DNA of 64,000 bases from Spirometra erinaceieuropaei. Lineage: Eukaryota > Platyhelminthes > Cestoda > Diphyllobothriidea > Diphyllobothriidae. The DNA lies in NCBI GenBank assembly GCA_902702965.1, contig CACRXP010000715.1, positions 207,271 through 271,270 on the forward strand, given 5' to 3'. Positions 1-10,838 of the stretch are shown here, piece by piece. The notes under the pieces were generated by a model. That model was not told the DNA's origin. It worked only from the letters and a program-made list of their open reading frames with translations, and did no database searches. The translations under genes were made by a program, and so were the position numbers. Numbering within the stretch: position 1 is the first letter of the stretch; each line of letters begins with the position of its first letter.

Positions 1-19
1 TCGTTTCACTAGCGATGTT

Positions 20-241
20 TCATCTCAAGTTTCCATGCATGCGTTTATGGCTGAGAAGGCCTATGTGGTGATTGAACGTGCGTGGGCAGCGCGGACAGAT
101 GAGGTAAGGGTGACGAGTGTGCGTTGATGATCGAGGCACTGTTTCGTCAGTTTCCGCGCGATTAATTCGCAAGTGACCGGCCAGGGCGATGCGTAATTCA
201 AAGATGTGATCGTGATGCGGACAGATTGGGATTGAGTTCAC
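20..241 (-). pseudogene. LINE zinc-finger tail fragment
   Basis: A 73-residue open frame with two C2H2-like fingers. The second is canonical (C-x2-C-x12-H-x3-H, containing IGLLSHKRMH); the first has lost its second cysteine. The same IGLxGHLR-type fingers occur in the tail of the LINE at 47.4-51.5 kb, so this is most likely the 3' coding end of a second copy of that LINE family running off the window edge, not a transcription factor gene. A G-rich stretch on the plus strand at about 242-500 resembles the Pro/Thr-rich linker between fingers in the 48 kb copy. Confidence 0.6.
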
Positions 242-499
242 ACTGCTGACGGTAGAGTCAGTGGGGGCAAGTGTAATGGTTGATGACGAGTGATTGTGTT
301 CTCATTGGCGGTGAGAGTGGGGGAGGTGGTAGTTGTCGAGGGGTTTGGATGAGGGATGTCGGAAGCGGTATTTGATGATGTCGGCGGCTACTGGACGTCA
401 TGTGTGTGACCACTGGTTGTAGTGAAGGTTATCGGAGTCATGGATACCATGGGAGCTGGTGCAGGGTATAAGTATGGAGGCGTTCGTTGTGGTTGCAGG

Positions 500-2040
500 T
501 TGTGGTTGTCGGGTTGTTTTTACGTCGGATCCGGTGATGCTCGACGAGACCAGTTTGTGCGAAAAATGTTCGCTTAAAGCGTGAGCATGTTGAGAAATTG
601 CGAGTCAGAGACACCGTAGACTTGCAAGCCCTTGTTGTGGCTTCAACGGCATCATTCGTTTGATTTCATAAACTCCTGCTCTGATTTTCATTGCTTGTCC
701 GTGGAGACGCCCGTCTGGGTAGAGGTCCTCCATGTCTCCGGCTAATCTGTAGAATTCTGAGGAAGACTTTTAGTGTCTTTGAAACGCCGGTTATGTCTGC
801 CAAGTTGAAGAGGAACCAAGCTTTAGGAACCTACCGCAGGCAACGAACATTCCTCTACACATTAACTGATATCTTCCACGATTTTAAATACTTTCCTTAT
901 AGTTTTCCACTTTGTTGCCAGTAAACTACTTCTTTTTTTTCATTTGCATGCAGTGTCCAATACCGTTATGGAGAGGGTTATGCGCGGGTGCACTACGATG
1001 TCCACGCACGTTTGGGTCGCCTGAGAGGATGCAGGGTTGCGATGTCCCACGCATAAGACATTATATTGAGAACAAGAAAGTCGATATCTTCAAAGAGGGC
1101 GGTAAAGACGGAAGGGAGGCTTCCCGCTACGCGTTTATTTCGCGTGAGGGAGCGATAGGTCGCTGCGGTGTCGAAAACCCTGCCCCAGCCCCGCATTCAG
1201 CCCCTGTATAGGCCCTTATCCCACCTCAAATCCCGCTAGGTTTTAGGGGATTCGGTGGGACCGGTGTTGGTAGGGATGCTGAGTAGTCTCCTGAGGAGTG
1301 TTTGAAGCTTCTTACTTCACAGTTCTTCTTTTCTCCATGCCGTTACACAAACGTTTGCGGAGGTTACGGTTGAGCATGGTGTTCCTTAAGGCTCCGTTCA
1401 TGGTTTACACTGTCCATTCGATGTGTCACTGACTGCGACAGCGAGCAGAATTGTGGCCTCACCATGATGTAAAGCTTTAAGTGCCACCCAGTATAAAGCT
1501 GATTAAGTGCATTTGTAGGCAAATGTAAGTTAACCTCAGAAATCCTGCCTTCTAATGAGGCATTCTGCAATTCGATGGAAGCAGACCTTCGAACTGCGGG
1601 GTTTACCGTCGGAATGACACAACACTACAATAAGCGGACGTTCAGAAAGAACTGTGCCTATGGACATTCTTGGATTAGCGGCTTCAACTAGCCCATAAAA
1701 CTACGTTGACTGTGCCTGGGCCAGATGGGCAAAAATGTTTATTTTCCAACAGACTGATTGAGGCACGGAACGCGTCGAATACGGAAGTCGTTAGATCCAA
1801 GTCTATGGAAGTTTTAAAGAAGAAGCTGAGTCAGTATAACATCGTAATGGGTTCAGTTCAGGTTATTGAGGGAAATAGGCTTAAGCCTTTAAGTACCCTA
1901 TTTGCGACGTAAAAATGTGTGGAGTACAGAAGAAGTTTCTGGACTGAAATAACTCAAAAAAGCCCATAATGGCAGGAAAAAAATGGGAACGAGTAACAGG
2001 GGATGAGCTCGATCTCCCATCGCTTTTGGTCATTTCGGAA
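500..2040. other. No recognisable gene
   Basis: Only short open frames on both strands, none with a motif I recognise. The frame at 1706-1912 (+) precedes a LINE scrap in the same orientation and could be part of it, but nothing in it shows this. Confidence 0.5.
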
Positions 2041-2045
2041 CAAAT

Positions 2046-2192
2046 ATGTCAAGGTTCTTATTAAAACTTTGTATAGATGGCGACATCGAAGACTTTCCTG
2101 AGGCTGTGGATGTTGGAATGTGGACTCAGGTTGTCAATTTTCCCACCCGAGGATCAAGCATACTTGACCTAATTTTTTGTAGAGGCTGCATG
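2046..2192 (+). pseudogene. LINE endonuclease-domain scrap (CR1-like)
   Basis: The translation contains VVNFPTRGSSILDLIFCRG. In APE-type LINE endonucleases the block 'Q.v.fPTRg.siLDLi' lies near the end of the EN domain. The scrap is short and its reading frame continues only to 2228. It has the same orientation as the RT carboxy-terminal scrap at 2671-3308, so the two are probably the ends of one element that lost its central RT domain. Confidence 0.6.
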
Positions 2193-2224
2193 CCATCGTC
2201 AACCTGCCAGCACATGTCCCCTTC

Positions 2225-2640
2225 ATAGGCGGGGCTGGGAAGGGGCTGGGTGGGGCCAGAGCCCTCTCTGGATTGAAACATTTTGAAGCGTATTTGCATC
2301 GAAAGTTATGTTTGAAAAGCACCACTCATTGTACCTTCTTTGATATTAAAATCCTGCCAGCACCAGCCCCATCTGGCCCACTCACAGCCCCGCCTGGTGA
2401 GGGGGCTATGGCAGGGCCAGAAGGGGCTATGAAGGGGCTGGAGAGGGGGCTATGGCGGGGCAAATCCCCGATGTGGCCCCCTCTGGCTCCCTCATCGTAA
2501 AATATACGCAGGGGACACCTTATAATTGTCGTTTTTTGTCCCCACCCCTGACCATAACAGACTGTCTGACGGTACTGCGGATCCCTAAACTTCTTATTAC
2601 TCGCGTTATAATCCTGATCCTCCATTTCCTAGACTGATTT
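2225..2640. repeat. GC-rich block with nested inverted repeats
   Basis: Composition changes sharply here: several copies of GGGGCTATGG/GGGGCTGG-like units on the plus strand around 2398-2460, and matching CCCC-rich units. GGCGGGGCTG near 2229 has its reverse complement CAGCCCCGCC near 2386, giving a potential hairpin with a loop of about 150 bases. It lies between the endonuclease scrap and the RT tail of a CR1-like LINE, where about 1.5 kb of coding sequence would be expected. It may be a separate insertion; I cannot name its class. Confidence 0.45.
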
Positions 2641-2670
2641 TTACCGGTATCCGTCCTATATTATCCCTTT

Positions 2671-3308
2671 ATGCCTTCTTGCGAACCCCACATCGCCTGT
2701 GCCTTGATAGTCTCCAAAGCACGTAGAACGACCGGGTTTATCATCCGAAACTTCAAAACTAGGTACGTTAGAATGCGCCTTTACAACATGTACGTTAGAC
2801 CTGGTCTGGAATACGGTTCGTTTTTATATTGCCTCATGCGTGCTACTAAGCGGATGAAAATAGAAGCCGTTCAACACTTTTTACCAAGAGAATTTTAACC
2901 CCGGAACTGCGACATTTGTCTTACCAAGAACGTTGCCGGCTTACGGGCCTTGATCCTTTATGGTTCCGTAGATTACGAAAGGTACTATTTTTGCTATTTA
3001 AACTCTTATATAATCACACATTTAACCCACTCACTTCTTTAGGCCACCATGTCCACCCACGACGTAACAGTCACCGTGAGGTCTTGTTATTTCTTCCTCT
3101 GGCACTTTCTATTAAATATCGTCGGTTTTTTTCTGTAAATGTAATTGCTACTTGGAATAAACTACCCATGAGTGTGAAATATCTGCAAAATTATCCTTTA
3201 TTTAAGAGAACTATTACTCTATTTTTGCATTCAGAAAAGCTCCCACAAATTTTGGGTGCTGAATTCACTGTTCGACTCTACCGTAACGATGGCCTTTGTG
3301 GTCTCTGA
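2671..3308 (+). pseudogene. CR1-like LINE RT thumb and C-terminus
   Basis: Two open frames (2671-2898 and 2916-3308, different frames) give the RT thumb and the conserved tail of a CR1/Jockey-type polyprotein. The first contains YNMYVRPGLEYGSFLYC, the usual 'yk.yvRP.LEYgs' block; the second contains ATWNKLPMSVK and a final hydrophobic-basic segment typical of the polyprotein end. A frameshift separates them. The stop after GLCGL at 3306-3308 looks like the native ORF end. Confidence 0.7.
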
Positions 3309-3760
3309 ACACTATGGCCTGTCTCACCATGGACAATTTCTTTGACCAACAGCGACAGCTGTTCCTCAACGCCTCTACTTTGACTATCCCCAACTTCATA
3401 AAAGGAATTGACGTCCGATAATCTCCGATACCGTGCAACCACCCCCCCGACCCTTCTTGACGGTTGAATGTACGCCGCCAGCAGTTTTTTTCTCCTGAAC
3501 CCTCCAAACCATAAAAACCACCATAAACTATATTTTTATTCCTTTACCTCAGGAGTTTTTTTCACTGCTGGTCGGATTTGTGTTTAACGCGTTCCTTGAC
3601 AATGCCTGTAAATTGGCATTAAATAAAATTATCAAATCTGCAGGAAGGGTATTCCATGGTTTGACCACTTGAACAGAGAAGGAGAACTTCCGCACATCCA
3701 GCCTTGTCTGTTGAGTGCGCAGTTTAAACGGGTGCCCTCGGAGGTTGGTCGTGATAGCAA
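3309..3760. other. No recognisable gene (LINE 3' flanks)
   Basis: Probably 3' untranslated remains of the plus-strand LINE scrap meeting the 3' end of the minus-strand LINE. The two elements are arranged tail to tail. No poly(A) or clear short-repeat tail was found. Confidence 0.4.
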
Positions 3761-3762
3761 AT

Positions 3763-5427
3763 TCAAAAAACGTTCTCGAAAGCCAGGCTGCAATCCGATC
3801 CCTTTAAAATGCGGAATGCTTGCAACAGATCCCAGCGAAGTCGCCTGTGACTAAAACGGGAGAGGTTCTGATTTACTAGGTGGGTTGCATAACGAAAGGA
3901 GCTTTGACCCCCTAACCATCTTCGTAGTTCTCCGCTGAGCTCTTCCGACGCAGTTTTGATCTTCAACCGCCCACGGTCTCCAAGCTTCTATGCCGTACTC
4001 CAAGTGCGGCCGGACGAATGTTCGGAATGTCCTTGAGAAAGCATCTTCTTCGAAATCCATAAGCACACGCCTGCTGGCGTACAGTACGGACATTGCGCTT
4101 TTTGCAACTCTCGACAATGAGTAGAGGGTTTTAGGGAACTTGTCGTCAGCACACCGAGGTCGTTTTGGGCTTCGACTTCTTGTAGTGTCGCACCACCCAG
4201 AAAGTAGTCTCTTTTGCTAGCGGATCTGACTGTGTTGCCAAGGCGAAGTAGGCTACAATTACCAACGTTAAACTGCAGGAGCCAATGGCTTGACCATTCT
4301 TCCAACAGATTTGGGTTCATCTGTAGTCTGCCTTCTGCGGCAGGGCCCCGAATTAAAGTCCATATCTTCATGTCATCGACAAACCTTGTTTCCTCGCGGT
4401 CTAAAGAGTTAGCGGTATTGTTCACGAATATATGAAACAAAACGGGTTCCAGCACTGAATCCCGGGGACACCACACTCGATGACAGCATGATCTGGTTTT
4501 CCTTTACCGATGCACACAACCAGCTGCCGATCCACAGGGGAGTTTTCGATCCATTCGAGGAATTTGTCGCTGATCCCTATTTTTTAGTTTGTGTAACAGT
4601 CTCCGGTGTGGCACAGTGCCGGATACCATCTGGAAGTCGATGAAAGTTATGTGAACCGTGTGCCTGTCGTTGAAAGCACGGGTCCAGCTCTGGAGAGATA
4701 GCAGCATGTTTGTCGTACAGGATCTTCCTTTCCGGAACCCATGTTGACATTTTGATAGCCGGCCGTGAACTTCCAGGAAATGCATCAGTTCATTCTTTAT
4801 GATCATTTCCACAACCTTGCAGAGAATACATGTCAAGCTTATTTGCCTGTAATTTGTCGTCGATGCCCTGCTATCGCCTTTGTATAGCGGAGTAATATGC
4901 GGCAGCTTCCAATCGATAGGAAGTGTTCAGGTGTCACATGACGTTTAAAAGAATATCGAAAAAGGCACAGAAAGCTCACCGGCAAGTGCGTTGAGAAGCT
5001 TGGCTGGAATCCCGTCTGGTCCTGGCGACTTCGATTCGTTCAGTGTCTCTAATTCTCTTCGGACAGTGCCTTCTGAGCAGAGTATATCACTGATGCTTGG
5101 GGTCGGCAGCTCTTTTGTGGAGGGAGGAAGGAACCTTGCCTCGCTTGTGTAGACTGACTGGAAGAACTGTGAAATATACGCAGCTTTATCCATTTTATCA
5201 GCAATCTCAACACCATCAGTAGTCCCTATTAAGGGAATTTGATGCCTGTTCCTTGTACTTCTTCGGAGGTAGCTGTAGAGTAATTTTGGGTTCTGCGTTG
5301 CTTTTTGTAGCAATCTCTTCTCGAATTCCCACCGCGTTCTTAAAAACAGTTTTCTCAGTTTGTTCCTCTGAGTCTTGTAGGTGTTGAAATAATCATCTTG
5401 GCCAGGGACGCAGTATTTTCTCAACAT
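3763..5427 (-). pseudogene. CR1-like LINE ORF2, reverse transcriptase
   Basis: The pieces follow in order. 5427-4945 is the EN-RT linker and fingers, with LLYSYLRRSTRNR and the motif ESKSPGPDGIPAKLL. 4836-4504 has GRLSKCQHGFRKGRSCTTN and ITFIDFQMVSGTVPH, where the catalytic D of 'D..kAFDtV' is distorted. 4476-3988 has VLEPVLFHIFVNN and RFVDDMKIW, a FADD-type box with both aspartates kept. 4117-3851 has RTFVRPHLEYGIEAW, and 3966-3763 is the basic carboxy-terminus. Frameshifts separate most pieces, so the enzyme cannot be made. Confidence 0.8.
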
Positions 5428-5615
5428 TTTGTACTTCCTGTGGGTTTCTTTCTTTAGGTTGCTATTTAGTCACCCAGGGCGTTTGTCCAGTCTTACAACA
5501 GTCAGTGGGTAGTGGCTGTTGATGAGCTGCAGAAGGACGTTCTTGAACAACTCCCAGTCATCGTTGACATTACCCGTAAACGATGAGCTCCATTTGAAAC
5601 CGGATTAGTGTGCCG

Positions 5616-6639
5616 TCATCTGATTGCGCCTTTTTTGGTCTGTGGTATGCAAAGTGAAGAATAACGAATAATCCCACATAGGCACCACATGGTCACTTCA
5701 GCCATGGAGGTCGGCATTGAGGTGATCTCGTCTATGCTGTCCGGTGCTTTCGTTAAAACCAGATCCAGGCAGTCTGCCCTTTGTCCTTCACATGTTCTCG
5801 TCGGAAACATTGCATGTTGTGTGAGGGACGCCTTTAATGTTTTGTTCAATAGGCGGTAATCGAATGCTGACTTTAAACCGGACGCTTGGAGGGTGTCCCA
5901 GTTTGTTCCTGGTGCGTTGAGGTCGCCCATGATCATGATGTTAGGTCGACTTGAAAATTTCTCCAACGTCTCCAATAGTTGAGTTTCGGCGATTTGGTCT
6001 GTCCTAGGTGGTCGGTAGACAGTGAGGACATCGAGACTTGGGCAGCCAGTAGCCTTGATGGTCGACCAAATAGCTTCCCTGCCGCACGCAAAGTTTATGA
6101 TGTTTTCGACACTGTAAGGCCTTCATCATATACACAATTATACCACTACCCTGACGATATTTCCTGTCCCTCCGAAAAATTTGGTATCCAGGCAAAGCTA
6201 TTTCGCTATCCCTAATATTCCCGAACAGCCAGGTCTCGGTTACTGCTAAAACATCTGGATATAGCTCGGCAAGGCAAAGTTTCAGCTCGTCTAGTTTCGA
6301 CACGAGGCTTTGGGGATTTGTGTATAAGCATCTCAGTTTTGCACCAGCCGAACTTCCGGTTGCATTTTTCACTGTTTTGAGCATTACTGCGTTATCTCGG
6401 ACGTCACTTTCTTCGGGCTCTTCAGTTATTTGATGGGTTCCATTAATGTCCGTTGCTTCAGTCAGGACACCGGACGTTAAGGGCTTACTTGTGTTGCCGC
6501 CTCCAACAACTGATTCCACAAAGGTGTATGTGTTAGCTGAGTAGCTGTCGTCGTCCTTAGTATTACTGGCTAGTTCCACTGAAACGGCATATTTTTCCGA
6601 ACTACCTTCCCTTGAAGATAGCCAGGTTGTGCTTGCCAC
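5616..6639 (-). pseudogene. CR1-like LINE ORF2, APE-type endonuclease
   Basis: The 211-residue frame at 6639-6004 contains CLYTNPQSLVSKLDEL, then VLAVTETWL and a block around GYQIFRRDR: the start of an APE-type endonuclease (N of the first motif, E of TETW). The next piece, 5975-5616, has IMIMGDLNAPGTNWDTL (the GDxN active-site motif) and TCEGQRADCLDLVLT. The break between pieces, near 5.98-6.1 kb, removes the middle of the domain from a single frame. The role in a live element would be nicking target DNA to prime reverse transcription. Confidence 0.75.
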
Positions 6640-7823
6640 CCTTCAGTCTTAAATTTAAATCCTAGACGAGTTCCCGGTGTTTCACCCGTTCCGACGGTGA
6701 GTAGTCTGGTTGAAAAAACCTGTTTGTGTGTGTTTCTGAGGTCGGTTTTTTGGAGAGGATAAACATGATTTGCTTATTGTTTTCCAGCATAATTTTGAGA
6801 GGACGAGGTAGTAGTGCTGCTGTTATGTCATAACTCATTTTTCCTATCCGGAATGCTTTCAGGACTTTTATTTCCATGTCTGCCTGGAGTAATTGGTTTA
6901 GTAGAGCATGAAAAGAGGCAAGATCCTACGAGACACGGTCTTCAGGTCTGACTGCATTTGATTCAGACAAGCCCTGAATAACCAGACACAGTTGGCGGTC
7001 ACGGTCCCCTTATTTTGTCTTTCCAGTGAATTCTCGGCATATGGGTGAGGATGATTTACCGAGTCGTCGTTTGGACGCACACTTTTGCTGTCGACCGACT
7101 GTCCCGAGCACCCTATCGGGGCTGGTTGTGACTTCAGAATCCTGTTTTGGCGTTTCCCTATCTCCCTTACCCACGGGTTCCTCCCTTCGCATTTAATAGG
7201 GCATTCAAAGTGAGTAAGAGAACACGAGGGAAACAGCACACTGGATGACCTACTTATATCGTCTCTTGGCAAGAGAGAAATCCCGTCACTTACAACAACA
7301 GGAGTAGGCGAGATGGCTTCCGCACCGGGTTATTTTTTATGACCGCTTAAGTCTTCTTGCGTGGAAATCGAGCCTGCCCTTATCGGCGGTTTTGTTTTAA
7401 TCGTCCTGCTGTTACCGGCATCCGCGGTTGTAGCTACTGAGATGCAACCCGTGTTTGGAGATATCCCCAAGACGATATTGTTTCGCGTTTTTGCGTTTTG
7501 CTCTTCGTTTTTTGGACTCTATCACTGGATACGTTCAGGCCATCGAGATTCTGTTGCATTAGAGTCATTAAATCAACAAGATCTTTTTCGAGTTGTTCTA
7601 CTTTGATTTGGGAATGTACGCACCTACCACAAGGCTCGTCCTTGTATCTCACTCTTTTCGCGGGAATTACGCTTTTGGCACGCTTTGCTGGTCGTTGGTT
7701 GAAAGCGCAGGTAGAGCAAACACAGATTCTGGATGAGAAGGACATCTCACCACGCTTATCTTCCAACGAGGTGCCGGCGCTGGCCGTACTATTACACTCT
7801 ACTATTACATGTAATTTGAACAC
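6605..7823 (-). pseudogene. LINE ORF1 (nucleic-acid-binding protein) remnant
   Basis: The 129-residue frame at 7823-7434 has a CSTC...CGRC cysteine pattern followed by an amphipathic stretch (QIKVEQLEKDLVDLMTLMQQ) that should form a coiled coil, as in many LINE ORF1 proteins. Downstream, 6877-6662 ends in FFQPDYSPSERVKHRELV, resembling the 'f.kpDls..ER.k...l' motif at the end of RRM-like LINE ORF1 domains. Past the ORF stop the same strand reads LRLKGGKHNLAIFKGR, fitting the usual basic end of ORF1. Several frames are involved, so it is not functional. The plus-strand frames here at 7361-7974 are antisense shadows. Confidence 0.6.
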
Positions 7824-8112
7824 CAGTTTAACCCAGTCTTGCTTAATTCCCGAGGAAATTAATGCGCAAACTTGGAGTAAATCCTATGGAGCAGACATTT
7901 ACAGGCCCGGTACGAAATCTGATATGAATATATCTGGACTGAACTTCATCAGTTACTACGGACTAACCGCCTAATATTCCCAAACTGTCAACAGGCAGCC
8001 AGCAGTACACAAGTGTGTCATTATTTACCAAACTAACAACACAGTTTGTAGACAGCCCACGGCTCAGGACCTCATAGAACTTATGGGGCACTGCCTCAAG
8101 ACATTCCTTACC
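7824..8112. other. No recognisable gene
   Basis: Sequence between the 5' end of the CR1-like LINE and the target duplication of the PLE at 8113. Part may be LINE 5' untranslated sequence. Confidence 0.4.
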
Positions 8113-8185
8113 GATAGAAGCGAACAGGCGAGTTCCATGCAGCAGTTTAGAAGGCGAAGATGCGATCATTGGAACAAGAAATTTG

Positions 8186-8231
8186 GTGGCCTGACGTTTC
8201 GGATTCTCACTCGAATCCATCATCAAAGACA
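8186..8231 (-). ncRNA. Hammerhead-like ribozyme module, PLE-1 3' end
   Basis: Read on the minus strand: GTCT, then TTGATGA (C to T in the first core base of CTGATGA), stem II GGATT...AATCC, then GAAACGTC followed by AGGC. GTCT pairs with AGGC (one G-U) as stem I, and ACGT is self-complementary as a minimal stem III. Cleavage would fall after GUC. The C3-to-U change should weaken or abolish activity in this copy. Confidence 0.5.
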
Positions 8232-8397
8232 GTCGCAGATAAGGGTAATGGTGGCACAAGGAGTGCAATATTTATAGCACCTGGCTGCCGTGGAACCATA
8301 TGCGTACTGTAATTAACAGCTCTCATAATCACCGCTAGACTCGTAATTGATGCGATGGTGGCTTTTCAGCCCGCGTCTGATCTTTAATAGCCGTGAT

Positions 8398-9207
8398 CTA
8401 GTCATCCGTGTTGGATGTTGGTGTGACGATGGCTCGGCAAATGGCCTCACTGTCACTGCTACAATTGCTCACCCGCGCCCTACACACGTGACTAATTCCC
8501 CTGCCCAGAGAATATTTCAGCACGGAATATGGTAACGGGAGGTCATTGCGCTTGTTTATGGATTGCGGGCCTGAGAACCATGACTTGAGTAGCTCGCGGC
8601 TCACGCGGTTGTCACCCCTTACGAGGATTTCGGCCTCTTAAAACTTGCAAACATGGCTGCGTCCCGTCGAATGAGCCGCCACCTGAAATCTAGCGTCTTC
8701 CCACTTCACTGCTGCTGCGTGCTCGGCAATTCGCGTCCGGAGTAATCTCCAAGTTTCTCCGACATAGTTGCTTTGTCCGCAATTGCACCAGATCCGGTAA
8801 ACGACTCCAGACGTTTTCTGCCGTGGCAGCGGGTCTTTCGGCCTCATGACTTCACGTCCAATGGCTGCCTCTGGCCTATGTGCAATCCAAAATCCAAGTG
8901 GAGTGAGAAGACGACTGACGGCTTCCGAGACGTTCTTCACGTACGGAAGAGCCCGCAAAAATTTGGGGCCGGTTGGATTTGGTCTTTGGTGCCGTTTTCG
9001 TATGCACTGATTGAGAAAGTTGCGCGGGTAGCCACTGGCTCTCATGACCCGTCGAAGATATTGTAATTCAGCAACCTTGTCTTCCATCTCACTGCAGTTC
9101 GTCTTAATGCGCCGGTATAGTGCCCTACCGCAACTGTGTTTGTGACTGATCGGGTGGTTGCTGTTGAAGTTCAGTATTTGCGTCGTATTTGTCGCTTTCC
9201 TGAACAC
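8398..9207 (-). pseudogene. PLE RT thumb plus GIY-YIG endonuclease
   Basis: The open frame 9207-8638 (189 residues) starts in the RT thumb (NFNSNHPISHKHS, RRVMRASGYPRNFLNQCI), continues through the linker (LRALPYVKNVSEAVSRLL) and enters the GIY-YIG nuclease: GVVYRIWCNCGQSNYVGETWRLL matches 'yrI.C.C...YVGeT...l..Ri.EH', with EHAAAV following. The frame stops at TAA after HVCKF; the copy at 16.8 kb has CAA (Gln) at this codon. Reading on (8604-8398) gives RELLKSWFSGPQSINKRNDLP, the conserved end of the domain. Except for this stop the tail is in good order. Confidence 0.85.
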
Positions 9208-9401
9208 TTTGGTTCAGGAAACATGGATGACGATATCGCAGCCATTAACGACCCGGACGCGGACTGACAAGCCACTATCGCATCAATTACGACCCCAGCG
9301 GTGATTTGAGAGCTGCTAATTGCAGTACGCTTATGGTCCCACGGCAGCCACGTGCTACAAATACTGCGCTCCTTGTGCCACCATTACCCTTATCCGCGAC
9401 T

Positions 9402-9445
9402 CTCTCTGATGATGGATTGGAGGGAGAATCCGAAACGTCAGACCA
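9402..9445 (+). ncRNA. Hammerhead-like ribozyme module, PLE-1 5' inverted end
   Basis: Core CTGATGA at 9406-9412, stem II GGATT (9414-9418) with AATCC (9427-9431), then GAAACGTC at 9432-9439; predicted cleavage follows 9439. Both conserved core boxes are intact. One unpaired T lies between CTGATGA and stem II, as in every copy of this subfamily, which departs from the textbook fold. Confidence 0.55.
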
Positions 9446-9537
9446 CTAAATTTCTTGTTCCAGTGATCGTATCTTCGTCGTCTGAACATTCTTTACCTTC
9501 GAAGGGATCACTACTTAGGAAATTAACGGCATTCCAA

Positions 9538-10430
9538 TGGGATGAGCAATCACCGGACGCATTGCCGAGGCGATTCTGCAAAAACTCGTGAGGCGACTGC
9601 TCAAGGAGTACAAACCGAAGTTTTGGGCGCACTGTTTTGACGAAAACTTTGTAATCATCCATCAGGATATAAGTAACTACTACTGGGAGCAACTGAACTC
9701 AATTATTCTCGATCTACGGTTTGCAATGGAAGAGGAATTGGAGTGCGAACTTCCATTATTGAATTTTCTGCCGCCAACCAAATGGCAAAATGAAGATGTC
9801 ACTCTACAGAAAAACGACGAACACGCGGCAAATGCTCTTTTACAACAGCAACTACCCACAGCAACATAAACTCCCTGCAGCACCCCAGCCGCCAAACCGG
9901 ACGAGGTGGAGCCTCTCCAAGAACTCTTCGGGGCCAGCTGCTATCCGCGAGCATTCGCTGAACGAAGCCGAAGACAGCAAAGGAGGCGGAAAGAAGAGCA
10001 TAGTCAGCCAAAATTGTGGAGGAGCATTCTGTATATGTAGGGGCTCTCGGAATAGGAGTTGCCCACAGGCCAGTCTCAATAAACCGCCGACAAGTGACGC
10101 TGCCAAAAGATCCTACCTCTAAACATGATATTTCGGTCGTTGCCTACCGATTTCAGTGAAGTTGGGGATGTACAATTACGTTTGAAAAACCGTCCGATGA
10201 CGACAAACGACAACAAAGGAGCATCATTTGGCCGTTAGGGTTCAACCCATGCCGCACAAATTTAACACACCCTTAACGTTGACGCCGTCGAGATCATGGG
10301 CCGAGAATATGATCAGACGTCAAGGCAGGAGCAAGAAGCCTGGACGCCCAGCAACTGCTCTGTCAGTGGCCACATTAATTTGCCTCCCCCTCTATCCGGT
10401 TTTACGAAACTGCGTGAAGGAGACAGTCGC
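9538..10430 (+). pseudogene. PLE reverse transcriptase and GIY-YIG remnant
   Basis: Reading across frames from 9538: PMG-like start, then AEAILQKL, YKPKFWAHCFDENFVIIHQD (the YVDDTFVI catalytic box with the first catalytic D changed to E-containing FDEN), and LRFAMEEELECELPLLNFL. Frame 9790-10122 continues MSLYRKTTNTRQMLFYNSN, the 'vYRK.T.T..Yl.y.SnHP' thumb motif, with a 5' extension. The nuclease is damaged; its tail at 10228-10485 (GRSKKPGRPATALSVATLIC) corresponds to the AWMSTDYSVNRHINLPP tail of the 61.8 kb copy. The altered catalytic box and frameshifts mean it is inactive. Confidence 0.7.
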
Positions 10431-10579
10431 GGCCGCCAATTATTGCCGAGGTCAACGAGGGCGAGAACGACACTGGTCACGGTAAAATGCGGGTCAGATG
10501 CGGCCACACATGCGTCATTGGCGGGTCACGCGTCAAGCAATGTGCGCCCTATAATGCTAACTGCGTGCACTACTTTCTA

Positions 10580-10625
10580 GTCTCTGATGATAGGTAGGCA
10601 AGATGGCTACTCAAAACGTCATACC
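10580..10625 (+). ncRNA. Hammerhead-like module, PLE subfamily 2
   Basis: GTCT then CTGATGA (10584-10590), a different stem II (GTAG...CTAC), then AAAACGTC (10613-10620), where the expected GAAA has become AAAA. Stem I pairing (GTCT with ATAC) is partly lost. The copy looks decayed, but its stem II differs in both arms from subfamily 1, which supports a paired structure. Confidence 0.4.
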
Positions 10626-10685
10626 TATAAGTAATCTCTCCCGGCGAGTGTTTCTTCTTCTCACATACATGCAGAATAGCATTAC

Positions 10686-10838
10686 CGACAAAGACAAGGG
10701 AGACTGGAATGGTCATTCTTGGCTTATTAGCCGTCGTTAGCCAGTCACACTCAGCCCCGAAGTGTGGAACACCCGAGTCTCGAACTGGCGACCTGTCAGA
10801 TAGAAGTCCACACCTCTAACAACTGGACCACGAGCCCG
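10686..10838 (-). mobile_element. tRNA-derived SINE
   Basis: On the minus strand, TGGTCCAGTTGTTAGAGG (10830-10813) fits a Pol III A box and GGTCGCCAGTTCGAGACTC (10793-10775) a B box, spaced as in a tRNA. The rest does not fold as a proper tRNA and continues into a tail with TGGCTTATTAGCCGTC (a palindrome) and a GACAAAGACAAGGGAGAC segment. Both tail segments recur at the SINE near 40.5 kb, which defines a repeat family. The head lies at about 10838 and the tail runs toward PLE-2. Confidence 0.6.

Larger units (their letters stand above)
3763..7823 (-). mobile_element. CR1-like non-LTR retrotransposon, decayed
   Basis: A roughly 4 kb minus-strand element with the expected order: ORF1 at about 7823-6650, then endonuclease and reverse transcriptase from about 6640 down to 3763. 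The coding sequence is broken by stops and frameshifts into at least seven open pieces, so this copy is dead. It is the most complete CR1-type copy in the window. A target site duplication could not be identified, so the outer limits are those of recognisable protein similarity. Confidence 0.75.
8113..9485 (-). mobile_element. Penelope-like element PLE-1 with flanking duplication
   Basis: The element is bounded by ACATTCCTTACC (8101-8112) and ACATTCTTTACC (9486-9497), a target duplication with one mismatch in 12. It contains the RT thumb, linker and GIY-YIG endonuclease of a PLE on the minus strand (9207 to about 8398), so it is truncated at its coding 5' end. Hammerhead-like modules lie at both ends in opposite orientation: minus strand at 8186-8231 and plus strand at 9402-9445. 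Next to the second module, 9231-9350 (+) is an inverted copy of the coding tail (the end resembles the INDPDAD tail of other copies) and 3' UTR. Confidence 0.8.
9538..10660 (+). mobile_element. Penelope-like element PLE-2 (second subfamily)
   Basis: Plus-strand remnant starting in the RT palm and ending with its terminal hammerhead-like module at 10580-10625. The protein differs clearly from that of PLE-1 and PLE-3 and matches the PLE at 61.2-62.3 kb. The 5' part is missing. The limits are approximate because no target duplication was found. Confidence 0.7.

Noticed and set aside
7361..7974. Plus-strand frames, one with a hydrophobic start that looks like a membrane protein
   Set aside because: They overlap the LINE ORF1 remnant on the minus strand, which has better-supported motifs and position.
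10760..10836. A possible tRNA gene
   Set aside because: Pol III box-like segments are present, but the arms do not pair as a tRNA and the sequence continues into a repeated SINE tail.
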